Shown: in pieces, positions 1 to 10,369 of the stretch
Layout of the letters: each line of letters opens with the position of its first letter
Numbering within the stretch: the first letter of the stretch is position 1
NCBI GenBank assembly: GCA_028641055.1
Contig: CM054063.1
Span: forward strand, 177,202,756 to 177,266,755
DNA: 64,000 nt
Source: Alopecurus myosuroides
Lineage: Eukaryota; Streptophyta; Magnoliopsida; Poales; Poaceae
Reading direction: 5' to 3'
The notes under the pieces: generated by a model
Database searches by the model: none
What the model saw: only the letters and a program-made list of their open reading frames with translations
What the model was told of the DNA's origin: nothing
Position numbers and translations under genes: made by a program

Positions 1-65
1 CACATATTAGAAGTATATCGATCACATCTGCAAGCAATTATAATTCAACAAATAAGACTTCTCAC

Positions 66-2039
66 CTAGTTTATATCGATTTTCAGCTCAAAGAGATCAC
101 TTGAAACTGTACTCTGGTTGCACTCAGAAACTATCCCCTCGAAATCAATAGGTGGATTTGAAACAAAAACAAGCAGCGGCTTCTTTTTGGGAACAGGCAG
201 AGGCTCATTCTTGCCCTCCAGTATACCTAGAACAGTCCTCATGACAGGTCTCTCTTCTGAAAACGGATTCACACAGCTCAAACCTAGAAGAAGCAGCCTC
301 ATCATTTGCTCTGTGTCATACTCCCCATTCAGGCACGTATCAACAGCGTCCAGAAGCCTGCCTTTAGAGTGCAAATTCCAAACCCAATCGACAACATTCA
401 ACATGTTCATACTGCCAGGTGCTTCTCGCTCAATTGGCCGCCTTCTTGTGCATATCTCCAGCAGCACAACCCCATAGCTGTAGACATCACTCTTTTCTGT
501 GGCTCTCCCCATCTGGAGGTACTCAGGAGCAAGGTAACCAACAGTCCCTGCTGCCAAGGTTGACCGAGGGCTAGTATTAGGATCCTTCAACCTTGCAAGC
601 CCAAAATCCCCCAGCTTCGGATTGAAATGTGAATCCAGAAGTATGTTACTGCACTTGATATCCCTGTGGATCACCTGCTGTTCATGTTCTTCATGTAGGT
701 ATGCAACCACAGAGGCAATGCCGACGGCCACATTGTACCGCCGAGCCCAGCTGAGAGTGGGATAACGGTGGACACCTGAACAAGAGTGGAGAGCCATGTC
801 CAGGCTGCCATTTGACATGAACTCGTACACAAGCAGCAGCTCGTCCTTCTCGGCGCACCACCCTTGCAGCTGAACCAGATTGGGGTGCTTCAGGTCAGCA
901 ATTATGGTAAGCTCAGCGGTGAACTCACTGTGGCTCTCCCTGGATTGCTTGGAGCGCTTGACTGCGTATGTGACCCCAGAGCGAGGGCAGATCGCCTTGT
1001 ATACAGTACCGAAACCACCACTGCCAACCACTAGAGAAGGATCGAATCCCTTTGTCGCCGAGAAGATATCGTGGTACATGAACTGCCTTGGCTGGCCCGC
1101 TGCTTTTGCTCGAACACCCTCGTTGAACCCCGCGGTACGAGACCTCCACTTCTTCAGAGACATTATCGCAAACACCATGACTGCACCGAGAAACACGATG
1201 GGCAGAGGAATGCCTAGCCCCAGCGCGAGCCTTGTGCGGTGCCCATCCTTACGGCCAGCGACACCGCCCAACGGGGGAGCGCTGCGGACGCTGTCGGAGA
1301 CGCTGTGCGAGGATCTGGACGCGAGGTCGACGGTGCGCAGCCCGGTGGTCTGGAAACTCCAGCTGTGGATGGCGAAGCCGCCGTCGCTGCTCCCGTTGTC
1401 GGACGAGTAGGAGACCTTGAAGCCGACGAACATGAACTCCGCGAAGCGGGCGGCAAGGGCCGTGGAGTTGGTCACCACCAGCGCGGGCGTCGGCGGCCGC
1501 AGACTGGCGTGGCTCAGGAACACCTCCAGGCGAGCCCGGCGAGCGTCGTAGACGACCCACGAACCGACCTCGTTGCCATTCCGCAGTTCCACCGCTCCCG
1601 TGGAATTCCCGGCGACGCGCTCGCCGGCGGAGGACGCGTAGACGCGGTTCTTAGGCGCGTCGAACGCTACCTCGAGCGGGAGGGACCGGTTCCCGCCCGT
1701 GCCCTCGGCTGCGGCGACCGGGTCGGGGAGGAGCAGGAAGGAGAGGCGGGAGGCGGGGTGCGCGGAAGCGGGGGAGGCGAAGAGGAAGGAGGTGGAGAAG
1801 GAGGCGTTGGGAGGGAACGGGAGAGGCAGCGGGAATAGGGCGTGGGATGAGGGCGGCGGGAGGGATACGGAGGCGGAGCGGAGCGAGGCCCCGCCGAGGA
1901 GGGTGAGGTTTCGGAGGGAGAAGGACGGGAAGGAGAAGGCGACGGGGGTCGCCGCGTCGGCGGCGGGCGGTGGCTGGATGGGGAGGAGGAAGAAGACGAC
2001 GGCGAGGAGGTAGAGGGGAGGAGGCCTTGGTCGGGCCAT
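66..2039 (-). CDS. L-type lectin-domain receptor-like kinase, S.7-like
   Basis: A single open frame of 657 codons with no intron, as is usual for L-type lectin receptor kinases. Residues 1-28 form a signal peptide. Residues about 30-235 are a legume-lectin-like ectodomain with several N-glycosylation sites. Residues about 271-295 are the single membrane span. The Ser/Thr kinase domain follows from about 330 to 610: glycine loop GSGGFG at 339-344, VAIK-type lysine at 361, catalytic HRD at 458-460, DFG at 478-480 and APE at 504-506, so the kinase looks active. The protein should sit in the plasma membrane and signal inward. The C-terminal tail and loop layout resemble the S.7 subgroup (in rice a member acts in pollen wall and aperture formation), but that assignment is from memory of the family. 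The ectodomain after VAFD lacks the usual run of metal-binding Asp/Asn residues. The start is the first Met, directly before the hydrophobic signal. The 3' UTR runs off the window. Confidence 0.95.
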   Translation of the reverse strand: MARPRPPPLYLLAVVFFLLPIQPPPAADAATPVAFSFPSFSLRNLTLLGGASLRSASVSLPPPSSHALFPLPLPFPPNASFSTSFLFASPASAHPASRLSFLLLPDPVAAAEGTGGNRSLPLEVAFDAPKNRVYASSAGERVAGNSTGAVELRNGNEVGSWVVYDARRARLEVFLSHASLRPPTPALVVTNSTALAARFAEFMFVGFKVSYSSDNGSSDGGFAIHSWSFQTTGLRTVDLASRSSHSVSDSVRSAPPLGGVAGRKDGHRTRLALGLGIPLPIVFLGAVMVFAIMSLKKWRSRTAGFNEGVRAKAAGQPRQFMYHDIFSATKGFDPSLVVGSGGFGTVYKAICPRSGVTYAVKRSKQSRESHSEFTAELTIIADLKHPNLVQLQGWCAEKDELLLVYEFMSNGSLDMALHSCSGVHRYPTLSWARRYNVAVGIASVVAYLHEEHEQQVIHRDIKCSNILLDSHFNPKLGDFGLARLKDPNTSPRSTLAAGTVGYLAPEYLQMGRATEKSDVYSYGVVLLEICTRRRPIEREAPGSMNMLNVVDWVWNLHSKGRLLDAVDTCLNGEYDTEQMMRLLLLGLSCVNPFSEERPVMRTVLGILEGKNEPLPVPKKKPLLVFVSNPPIDFEGIVSECNQSTVSSDLFELKIDIN

Positions 2040-2764
2040 GACTATGAGAGAGAGGGTGGTGGAGGCGGTGCCGGTGATCAGGTGAGAGAAGGCATGGGTT
2101 TATTGACCCTGACGAGAGCGAGCGACACGTAAGAAGATGGAGCAAATGATGGGAAAGGGCGTCTCACTATCTGGTGATGAGCAAATGATTGCACAAAGAA
2201 AAAGTGCAATCGCACCAAAGTAGTTGCATGCACACATAAATATACACCCGCAACAAATACAAACAAAAAAGTGGAAGTGCAATTGCAATAGCCAACAAAT
2301 ATGAAAAGTATTGTAATAAATAAAAAATTTAAGATAAAAAATACTGCCTGAAACTTCACAAAAATGACTAGAACTTCATATAAGTGACTGAAACGCCGGT
2401 GAAAGTTTGGAACACATTGATAAACTTCACAAGAAAAACTGAAACTTCATATAAGTGATTAAAAATTAAAAGATATGACTGAAACTTTATAAGAGTGATT
2501 GATCCATTATTGTTTATAAAAAACTTCAAGTAAAATCAAGTGCTCGTGTTTTACCAATTCCAAATTGGTAAGGAGGTGTGCATAACACAATTATTTTATA
2601 GTACCAAAGCTTTGGCCGGGGAAGAGGATTGGTAATACATCGGTTTCATGACTAGTGAGTAAGAGCAATGAGACTCTCATCGGGACCACCTGAGTAGCGC
2701 CGCCGTGTGAAATTTTTCCCATCGGGAGTTTAGAGGGGATTATGCGGAGAAGCGGGTTATGCGG
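2040..2764. other. 5' flank of the receptor kinase gene
   Basis: No coding potential is seen. It should hold the receptor-kinase promoter (read leftward), but I see no convincing TATA box at a proper distance. From about 2345 to 2500 the phrase 'gaaacttcata..aagtga' recurs three or four times in imperfect form. The last 250 bp (from about 2520) is less AT-rich and is the left flank of the retroelement that follows. Confidence 0.5.
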
Positions 2765-2769
2765 GTCGG

Positions 2770-2782
2770 TGGTATCAGAGCC
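2770..2782 (+). promoter_or_regulatory. Primer binding site for tRNA-iMet
   Basis: TGGTATCAGAGCC is complementary to the 3' end of plant initiator methionine tRNA, the usual minus-strand primer of Copia elements. Normally it sits directly after the 5' LTR. Here the sequence before it is unrelated to the 3' LTR end. Confidence 0.85.
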
Positions 2783-2821
2783 TCGTCTCTCTTTATTAGG
2801 CTTTACATCCTAGAGAGTACG

Positions 2822-5131
2822 ATGTCGTTTAGAGAAATAGAGCACGATCCCGCTTTTATATTCTATGGTAGAAATTATGATGTTTGGAAAATTCGCATTC
2901 TTAATTTTCTTACGGACATGGGTCCAAAGTATGTTAAGAGAATTGTAGATATGGCTTTTCCTCCTCCAAAGGATTCTCAAGATTTATCTTTAGAGGATGA
3001 GAAAAACTCTTATCTCGATACTCTTGTATCTAATGGTCTCTTGTGCATTTTGAGCGATGTAGTTATTGAATCAATCATGCCTTTTCGGAACGCTCATGAG
3101 CTATGGACAAAACTTCAAGATATATATGATGTGTCCAATATTATTGAGGATGATTGTTCTCCATCCACTTCCGGCCGTGATGAGTTCACATCTTTTTCCA
3201 CTCCATCAACATGTGATTTGTCACAAGGTAATGATATGGTGAGTGGTGATAGAAATTGCATTATAGATAGTGAACTTACTATTGAGTATACTTCATCTCT
3301 ATCTCATTGCAACATTCTATCTTTGGACTTAATCTCTTCTAGCACTCAAAATTCCTTACATGCTAGTATTGATAGTCCTTGCATATCATGTAATAGTTGT
3401 TCAACTAAATCACATGATGATATGCTTCCTATGTCTTGTTTTCATACAAACAATGCTTCCATTTCCTCTAGTACTTGTGTGGCTAACAATGTAGAGGAAT
3501 CCCAACTTTTGTTGGAACAAGACATGGACCTCAATGGAGCCTCATGCATTCTCTCTTCATCACCTTCCTATCCTCACTTGTGCCTTATGGCTAGGGATTC
3601 AAAGGTATCTCCACCTTTGGAACCCACTACATCTTGTGATGATGAGGATGAGGATTTATCTTGTGGAGAGTATGAGGATGAGGCCTCCTCAATGGAGAAG
3701 GGTGAGTTGGTTCTTCTTGATCTCCCTAAAGGTAGTAAAGCTATCACTCCTTTTAGTGAAATATTGACTTTTGCTATTTATAGCGCTAAAATAATTGAAA
3801 ATAAAGGTGAGATTGAAAGAAGTGATGCCGATGAAAAGGCATCCCTCACTACGTCTCTTGAGGAAGAGTATGAGCTCCGAGTTACTCTTGAGGAGAAACT
3901 TGAATCTATCGAGGAGCTCTATAATGAACAAATAGCCTATCTCACTAAAGCACGTGACCATACCAATGCTAAATATAAAGTGCTTAAAAATTAAAAGGTT
4001 GAATTTGTTGTTGGCAATGCTAATCTAATTGAGGAAAACTCTAGGTTGAATAATGAGCTTGCCAAGTTGTCTTCTTCTATTTCTAATGATGCTTGTGCTA
4101 CTAACTCCACATCTTGTGAAGCATCTATTTTGAAGGAGAATGTTGAGCTAAGGGCTCAACTTGATTTAATGACTAGCAAGTGTGGGAAATTGGAAGAGAC
4201 TCATGAAAAGCTATCTAGCTCTCATGAGGATCTTCTAGCATCCCATACCAAGCTAAAATTAGATCTTGAGGCTATCACTACAAATGTAACATCTTGTGAG
4301 CCTCATGTGGTAACTAGAACAATCTCTTCTATTAATGCTATATTGCCTAGTTCTAGTATTAGTAACTCATCCTCTCATAATGTTTCTACATCTTGTGATG
4401 AGTTGCTTTCCTTGCCTTGTTGCTCTAACAATGAAGCATCTACTTCCTCTAGCTCTTGTGTTGTTTCTAACCATGTAGAGGAAAATAAAGAGCTCAAGGC
4501 CCAAGTCACTTCTTTGAAGAAAGACTTGGAAAAGTGTCATGAAGGGAGTTCCACACTTGACAAGATGTTGAGAGTGCGAAGACTTCCCAATGACAAGAGT
4601 GGACTTGGATTCAACTCCAATCTCAAGAACAAGTCCATTATTGACAAGAAGAAGGGCCAAGAACAAGTCAAAGATCCGGCCAAGATTATTTGCTTCAAGT
4701 GCAAGATTGAAGGGCACCATGTTAGATCTTGCCCTTTGAAGAAGAAGCCTCTTAGTGAGAAGCAACTAGGGAAGAGGCCTCTTGTTCAATCTCATGCTCA
4801 ACCACGAGTTGAACAACGACCACCTCCTAAGAAGACTCAAGCCAATGCTCCTCTTGTTGAGAAGCCTATTGAGAAGAAAGAAAAGAGTCGATGTTGCTAC
4901 CTTTGTCGCAAGAAGGGACACTTTGCTTCTTCATGCACTAATGGTACATTATCCAACCCTATCCTTGTTGATAATGCTTATTCCATTCGGAAGGATAATG
5001 TGGGCAATGTGTTTGCCAAGTATGTTGGTGCTCCAAGTGGTGTCAAGAAAATAACCATTTGGGTTGCCAAACCTATTGTGACTAACCTCTTAGGACCCAA
5101 CTTGGTTGGGGACCAACAAGCTCAAACTTGA
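2822..5131 (+). pseudogene. Copia gag, one in-frame stop
   Basis: One reading frame runs from the Met at 2822 to 5131 with a single stop (TAA, 3992-3994). The N-terminal part (2822 to about 3140) is the UBN2/DUF4219-type gag domain of plant Copia elements. A Ser-rich, acidic region follows, then coiled-coil stretches (about 3840-4290). Two zinc knuckles of the CX2CX4HX4C form lie at about 4691-4732 and 4895-4936, separated by a Lys/Pro-rich linker. Gag would form the virus-like particle and bind the RNA. The frame stays open on both sides of the stop, so the copy is young or the stop recent. No pol follows. Confidence 0.85.
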
Positions 5132-8100
5132 TCAATAGGTGGAGTTGGAGGGCATTGGAGACTTGGCTATTTTATGAAGAATTAAGGGATCTTCATCAAT
5201 TATATTTCCTCAAGCCAAGTCACTTGGATTATATATATATATATATCTCCTTCCCAATGTTCCTCCAAGCGGTAACTTGTGTTTAAATAATATATTCATT
5301 GAAAGTTGCTTGCTCCCTTGCATATGTTAGTTTTGTTTCTAGCATGTGTTTGTATATGGTGTGCTTCCTACTTACCTATCTTGAGTAATCTAGTTATGTT
5401 TGTTGGTTTGCACTCCATGTACTTGTGTTCTTTGTGTTGAGCCTTCATTGCTTTCATTGCTTATCTTAGTTGGCTCTTTGGGAGATTAATGGACTATCCC
5501 ATTTTGGGGGAGTATTATGCTTTGCACTTTACTATCCTAAAATGTGTGTACATGAGGAATACCACTTAGTGTTGATATATCAATATTATCTATTCTCTAT
5601 GTGGTATGTCATTCTCATGAGAAATTCATTTCTAAATGTCCATTAACTTTCTCTAGTTGAATTTATTTTTGCCTCTTATTGATTTCAAGGGATTATCACA
5701 TTATGGGGGAGTAATAAGCTATGTGCATATTACAAGCCTAGAAAATGTGAACATGTGAGGTATTGCCACCTAGAGTTGATATTCTAGTTATCTTGTTCCT
5801 AAGTGGCATGTTGCTAAAACAAGTTCCATATTTACTTAAAATATCTTGTGTCTCTCTTCTTTGGTATCTTGTTTGTTAGAGAGTTTATTGTTGCCTTGCT
5901 TTTCGGTTTTTATTTGAAGCCTTCAAGAATCTCTATCTAAGCATGTTTTTATTCCTATCTTTTACCACATGCTTATGTTTTGTGAATATGATTGTGAACA
6001 AATCTACCACCGAGAAATATATCCATACATCTCTTGTCTTTTACAAGTTATAATAATTTGTGGTAAGTTTATTGATCATATTTACTTTGGCCATTGCTCT
6101 AATATTGCCTTGTTTCTTGCCAAGGATTTTGTTTGGTTCAAACTCCTTTGTGTCTTCCTTGCTCTACTCAAAAATTTGTTTTATGCTTTCTTGAGTTAGG
6201 AAAAGAAATGATCCCATACTTGTGCACTTGTGTTCAAAGTCATACTTGTTTGGGTTGCACTATTCTTGGGGAAGCTATCCTACTTTGAGTAGATCACCAT
6301 TCTTTAAATTGGTATTGCATCTAATTGGTTTTATTTAAACATGACTAGTGTTTGAATAATATATATGGAGAGTAATGATTCCATTGTGTGCATTTTGTAT
6401 TCAAATGCAAGATCATAAATAATGCACTATTATTGGAAGAACTATCCTATATGCGTTTGAACACTTGTTGTCTTTAAATTTGTTTGTTATCCCAATGACT
6501 TGTCTCTTCGGAAGACAAACACTTTTCGTCTTGGTACTTTGTGTGCTATCATGAAAAGTGTAGAGGGTTTGTTCACTCTTTTATGTTTTTTTTGTATCCT
6601 CTCTATGTTGGTTTCCTCAATCATGTGTTGATTTGGGTCTTGATATATTTTGGACAATTCTCTTTCTTTTCACTCTTGTGAGTGGCTTCTTGGTTTAATT
6701 AGTTCTTTGTCCAATTTGTATCTTGTTTTGGTTCTTGAAAGTTTTGTGCATGCATATTTACTATGTATATCTTTTGGCATGCTTACTTTCGTTGATCCAA
6801 TATATAGGATAAACTCCATCAAATCCTAAATGGCTAAGATGTGCATGAAATTCAAATTCATATTAATATGCACATATTTATTTGGAGTTTGTCCTATGTA
6901 TTGTAGTTGTTCTAACTACTTCGTACCCAATGAGTTTGGGTACCATTTTGCACTTGAATTTTGTTTTTAGGTACAATGGAGATACATTGGTTGCTTGCTC
7001 CATTCATAAGGAAGGTGTTCTCACCATGGTATTATAGGAGTCAAGCTTCGATGATTATCAAACTCTCATCATCTTCATCACCAATGTCGTCTCGGTAACA
7101 AGTATCTATCTCATGCATACATTTCTAGCTTTCAACCTTGTGTAGGTTGCATCTTTGCATGATTTCCCTTTGTTGCATTTCATTTGGTTCTTGCAAATGT
7201 CTTATCAAAAGCATCTTTATTACAACTATGAGTAAGCCGGGATGATTACATACTAAGGGGATATTTATAATCATTTCCATGATTCACCAATCCCAAGTAG
7301 TTTAATCTAGCAACTTCTTCTTGAAGTATCTCATATGCAATATTGATGAATTCTCAAAAACCATTTGAATCTTTTGTGATATGCGTTACCTTTCTCGAAG
7401 CATTCCAACTATCACTTTTCCCTTGTGATATTTGTGATGCTTTGATGAGTTTTGTGTGTTCATCTATATTCCCTTAAGATTAAACTAAGCTTAGTGCTTT
7501 GCTTTCAAGCAAAAATCTTATTGGTATATTAATGAACCTCTCTTGGATATCATGTTCTTCACATTTGTACATATTTTGTGTGTGCATGTTTCTTTGTGGA
7601 TATATATCTTTGTGATTGTTGTCCACTTAGAAACTTATACACACGATAATAGTTACATCTTTTTTTTGATATTCTATTTCTTTAGTGACCACTTTTTATT
7701 GCTTTATATTCCTTGGTGGTTCCTAAAAGGCACAAGCTTTGCTTTTGTTTTGGTATTCCTTTTGCATCTTAATAAGCTTGTGGACCTATGTGTTTTATCA
7801 TTTGATGGTTTGTGTGTATGGGAAAGACATGATATGCACTATGTGCCTCCTATATTTAAAGACTATGTTGATGATTCTATCATCCTATTAGTCTCCTAAA
7901 AATGTTTTTCCTTGTCACACGCATCTATTTCGGTTGAGTAAGTCTTTATTTGTCACTTCTTGATCTTCATTGCTCAACTTTTGTTTGTTTACAAGTTGTT
8001 TTGCTTCATCTCCAATCTATTCTCTTGCTCTTGTTTGTGTTCAAAATTATCTAGAAGGGTGTGATGATTCCATGTTGTGCACACTATATAGTAATTCAAA

Positions 8101-8553
8101 TCTAACATTGTGCATGTACCTTGGGGAGTTCCCTCTTGATTTTCTAGAACACTTGGTTGATCTTATCAAAATATTGATTTTGGTCAATCGGTTTTTCGGA
8201 TCCTTTGGTTGGTTGCTTCTTTGTGAAAGTATCCTTCAATTTGATTTTTCTTTTAAATCTTTGGATCCTCAATATAGTTTGATCTCCCTCCATCTATTCA
8301 TAGTTGGAGATATGCACTTGATTTCACTCATATCATGAGGAATGCATACACTATGGGGGAGCTCTTACTATATTGGCCTTCTAATCTTTTTGCCCATTTC
8401 GGCAATGGATGCCAATGGGGGATAAGTTTAGAGGGTTTAAGGGAATTTGGTTTATGCTTTAGTTTCGTTCTTAAGCATTTGCCTTTCCATGCTATTGCAT
8501 CCTTGCTCTTGTTTAGCATGTTTTGCTTTATTCATCATATAAACCCTCGTAAA
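5132..8553 (+). other. Non-coding internal region of the SIRE-like element
   Basis: This 3.4-kb, T-rich stretch takes the place of pol and has no recognisable protein. It repeats a phrase of the type 'ttatGGGGGAGTAaTAaGC' (about 5503-5522 and 5703-5723), which looks like decayed polypurine-tract copies. Short frames of up to 120 codons exist, but they are hydrophobic and T-driven and show no domain. Confidence 0.7.
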
Positions 8554-8640
8554 AAGGGATTGTCATCAATTACCAAAATGGGGGAGATTGAAAGTGCATG
8601 GTTCCCCCATATATGGTTTTGGTAATTAATGACAATCCTT
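8554..8640 (+). promoter_or_regulatory. Polypurine tract inside a large inverted repeat at the internal/LTR junction
   Basis: The polypurine tract (about 8577-8588, AATGGGGGAGAT) primes plus-strand synthesis. It is flanked by arms 8554-8585 and 8601-8640 that are almost perfect reverse complements. The core pair is ATTGTCATCAATTACC against GGTAATTAATGACAAT, with one mismatch. The loop contains the LTR start TGAAAGTGCATG. Confidence 0.8.
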
Positions 8641-9859
8641 ATGGAATAATGTTTGCATTGAGTTATCTTTGTAGATCTTGTCCATAGGAAATAATGGAGT
8701 TCATATGTTGAACTCTATTAGCTTCCTTAATGGCCATTGTTATATTCATGGATTTATATGAAGAATGGTCATGGTTTGAGTTGAGCTTATTGCTAGTATG
8801 TCTTGAAGAAAAGGATTAGGTGATCTTTCATTATCATCTTCAAGACATCATCTTTAGAAGTGAGAAGCAAAGATACAAGGTTGATCAAGCAAGCGATCAA
8901 CACACGAAGCTACAAGTTGTACCAAGTGGGATTGTGTATCTCATGGTATGGTAAGCTTTTGTCAATATAGCTTTGTGAACTAACCCATGATATGTGTGTG
9001 TCGCATCTCTATGTGTGGTTAGGTATCTTTCCATGGGCATGAACCAAAAGGAATATTTCTTATAGCCCATGGTCTATGTCGTCGTCAAGCGGTGTTTGTC
9101 ATCTAACTTGACGTGGAAGCTCAAGTGAAGCATCTAGAAGATATCCTATGCTTGATGCTTGCCACCCTTTTGGAGATTGTGGCATTGTGAAGATTTGCCG
9201 AAGGGTCTCTCCCATAATGGTGTATGGGGGAGCTAGTCTCTCCCATAATGGTGTATGGGGGAGCAACTTGCAAGTCTTCATCAAGCGGAGTTTTTGCTAG
9301 CAAGCGCAATCAAGAAAGAAGATCCAACTTGAGAGAGTCAAGATCGTCATCATCTAGCTCAAGTGGAATGCTCAAGGAAAAGGTATAATCTTGATAGGTT
9401 TTCTATTTTACCGGTCTCGTGTCTTTGGGAGACCGGTTTATAGGATAGATAGTCGTACTATCAAGAGGGGCTCTCAAGTGAGTAACTCGATCGAATCGTT
9501 ATGGAGAGCTCAAACCTTTGCATACTTTGCATATCATCTTTATTGGTTCTTATTTGGCTTTTGTCTCCTTTGGGTTTTAGTGCTTGTCGTGATCTTCATG
9601 ACAAGCCTTGGTTTCTCGAAAACGGATTTCGTAAGAAAAAACTTGCTGCGTTTTCGGTGGTGAAAATATTCCGTTCGTCTTTGAGAATGTTCCCACACCT
9701 TCCATGTGTGGTAACTTCTACATACTTTGAGGTATCAATATTTTCATTTGGATACTCCTTGCTGTTATCTTTCCAATGCAATTGGATTTATCTCATTCGG
9801 AGTTCATTTGCAAAAGTTATGGGGTTTCTAGTTCAGCCTCTCTGTTTCAGAACTGAACC

Positions 9860-10335
9860 AGACTATTCTAACCGGATTATTCCAGGCAACCGGATATTCC
9901 GGTTAGGATAGTTTTGGTCCATATTCGGGACAGAGATGAGCCGGATTATTTGGAACCGGAATATTCATCTCAAACCGGATATTCCGGTTGTGGAGTTTTT
10001 GCTCGAAAACGGCTAAGGACCGGAGTCAAAACTTTCTGGAGTGAACCGGATTATTTGAACCGGAATATTCATCTCAAACCGTATATTCCGGTTGTGGAGT
10101 TTTTGCTCGAAAACGGCTAAGGACCGGAGTCAAAGCTTTCTGGAGTGAATCGGATTATTTGAACCGGATTATTCGGGGCATACTGGATATTCCGGTTTGG
10201 GCAATTTTCGGACCATATTTCACACTGGCATGGGCCGGATTATTTGTACCGGATTATTCACTTCGGACCGGATATTCCGGTCAGACCGGATATTCCGGTC
10301 CAGTTTTGAACCGGATATTCCGGTCTACTCTGCAC
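9860..10335 (+). repeat. Array of CCGGATATTCCGG palindromes in LTR U3
   Basis: At least six near-perfect copies of the palindrome (A)CCGGATATTCCGG(T) and many half forms (ACCGGATTATT, ACCGGAATATTC) fill this stretch. Part is organised as a repeat of about 104 bp: the phrase 'TTTTTGCTCGAAAACGGC' recurs at about 9996 and 10100. Confidence 0.85.
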
Positions 10336-10361
10336 ACAAACGGCTAGTTTTTGTGGGGACC

Positions 10362-10369
10362 TATTTAAG
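10362..10369 (+). promoter_or_regulatory. TATA-like box of the SIRE-like LTR
   Basis: TATTTAAG lies about 30 bp after the last palindrome of the array and before a C/T-rich leader. This is the expected position of the U3 core promoter. Confidence 0.45.

Noticed and set aside
1214..2145. Long open frames opposite or shifted to the receptor kinase gene
   Set aside because: They arise from the high GC content of the gene's first half, overlap the real frame and show no domain.
2500..2764. A diverged 5' LTR before the primer site at 2770
   Set aside because: No stretch matches the start, palindrome array or CTCTAGGCGAC tail of the 3' LTR, so I treat it as flank.
7543..8338. Hydrophobic frames of about 120 codons in the SIRE-like internal region, perhaps envelope-like
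   Set aside because: They are T-rich, have no signal-peptide plus glycosylation pattern or family match, and neighbouring frames look the same. Base composition explains them.
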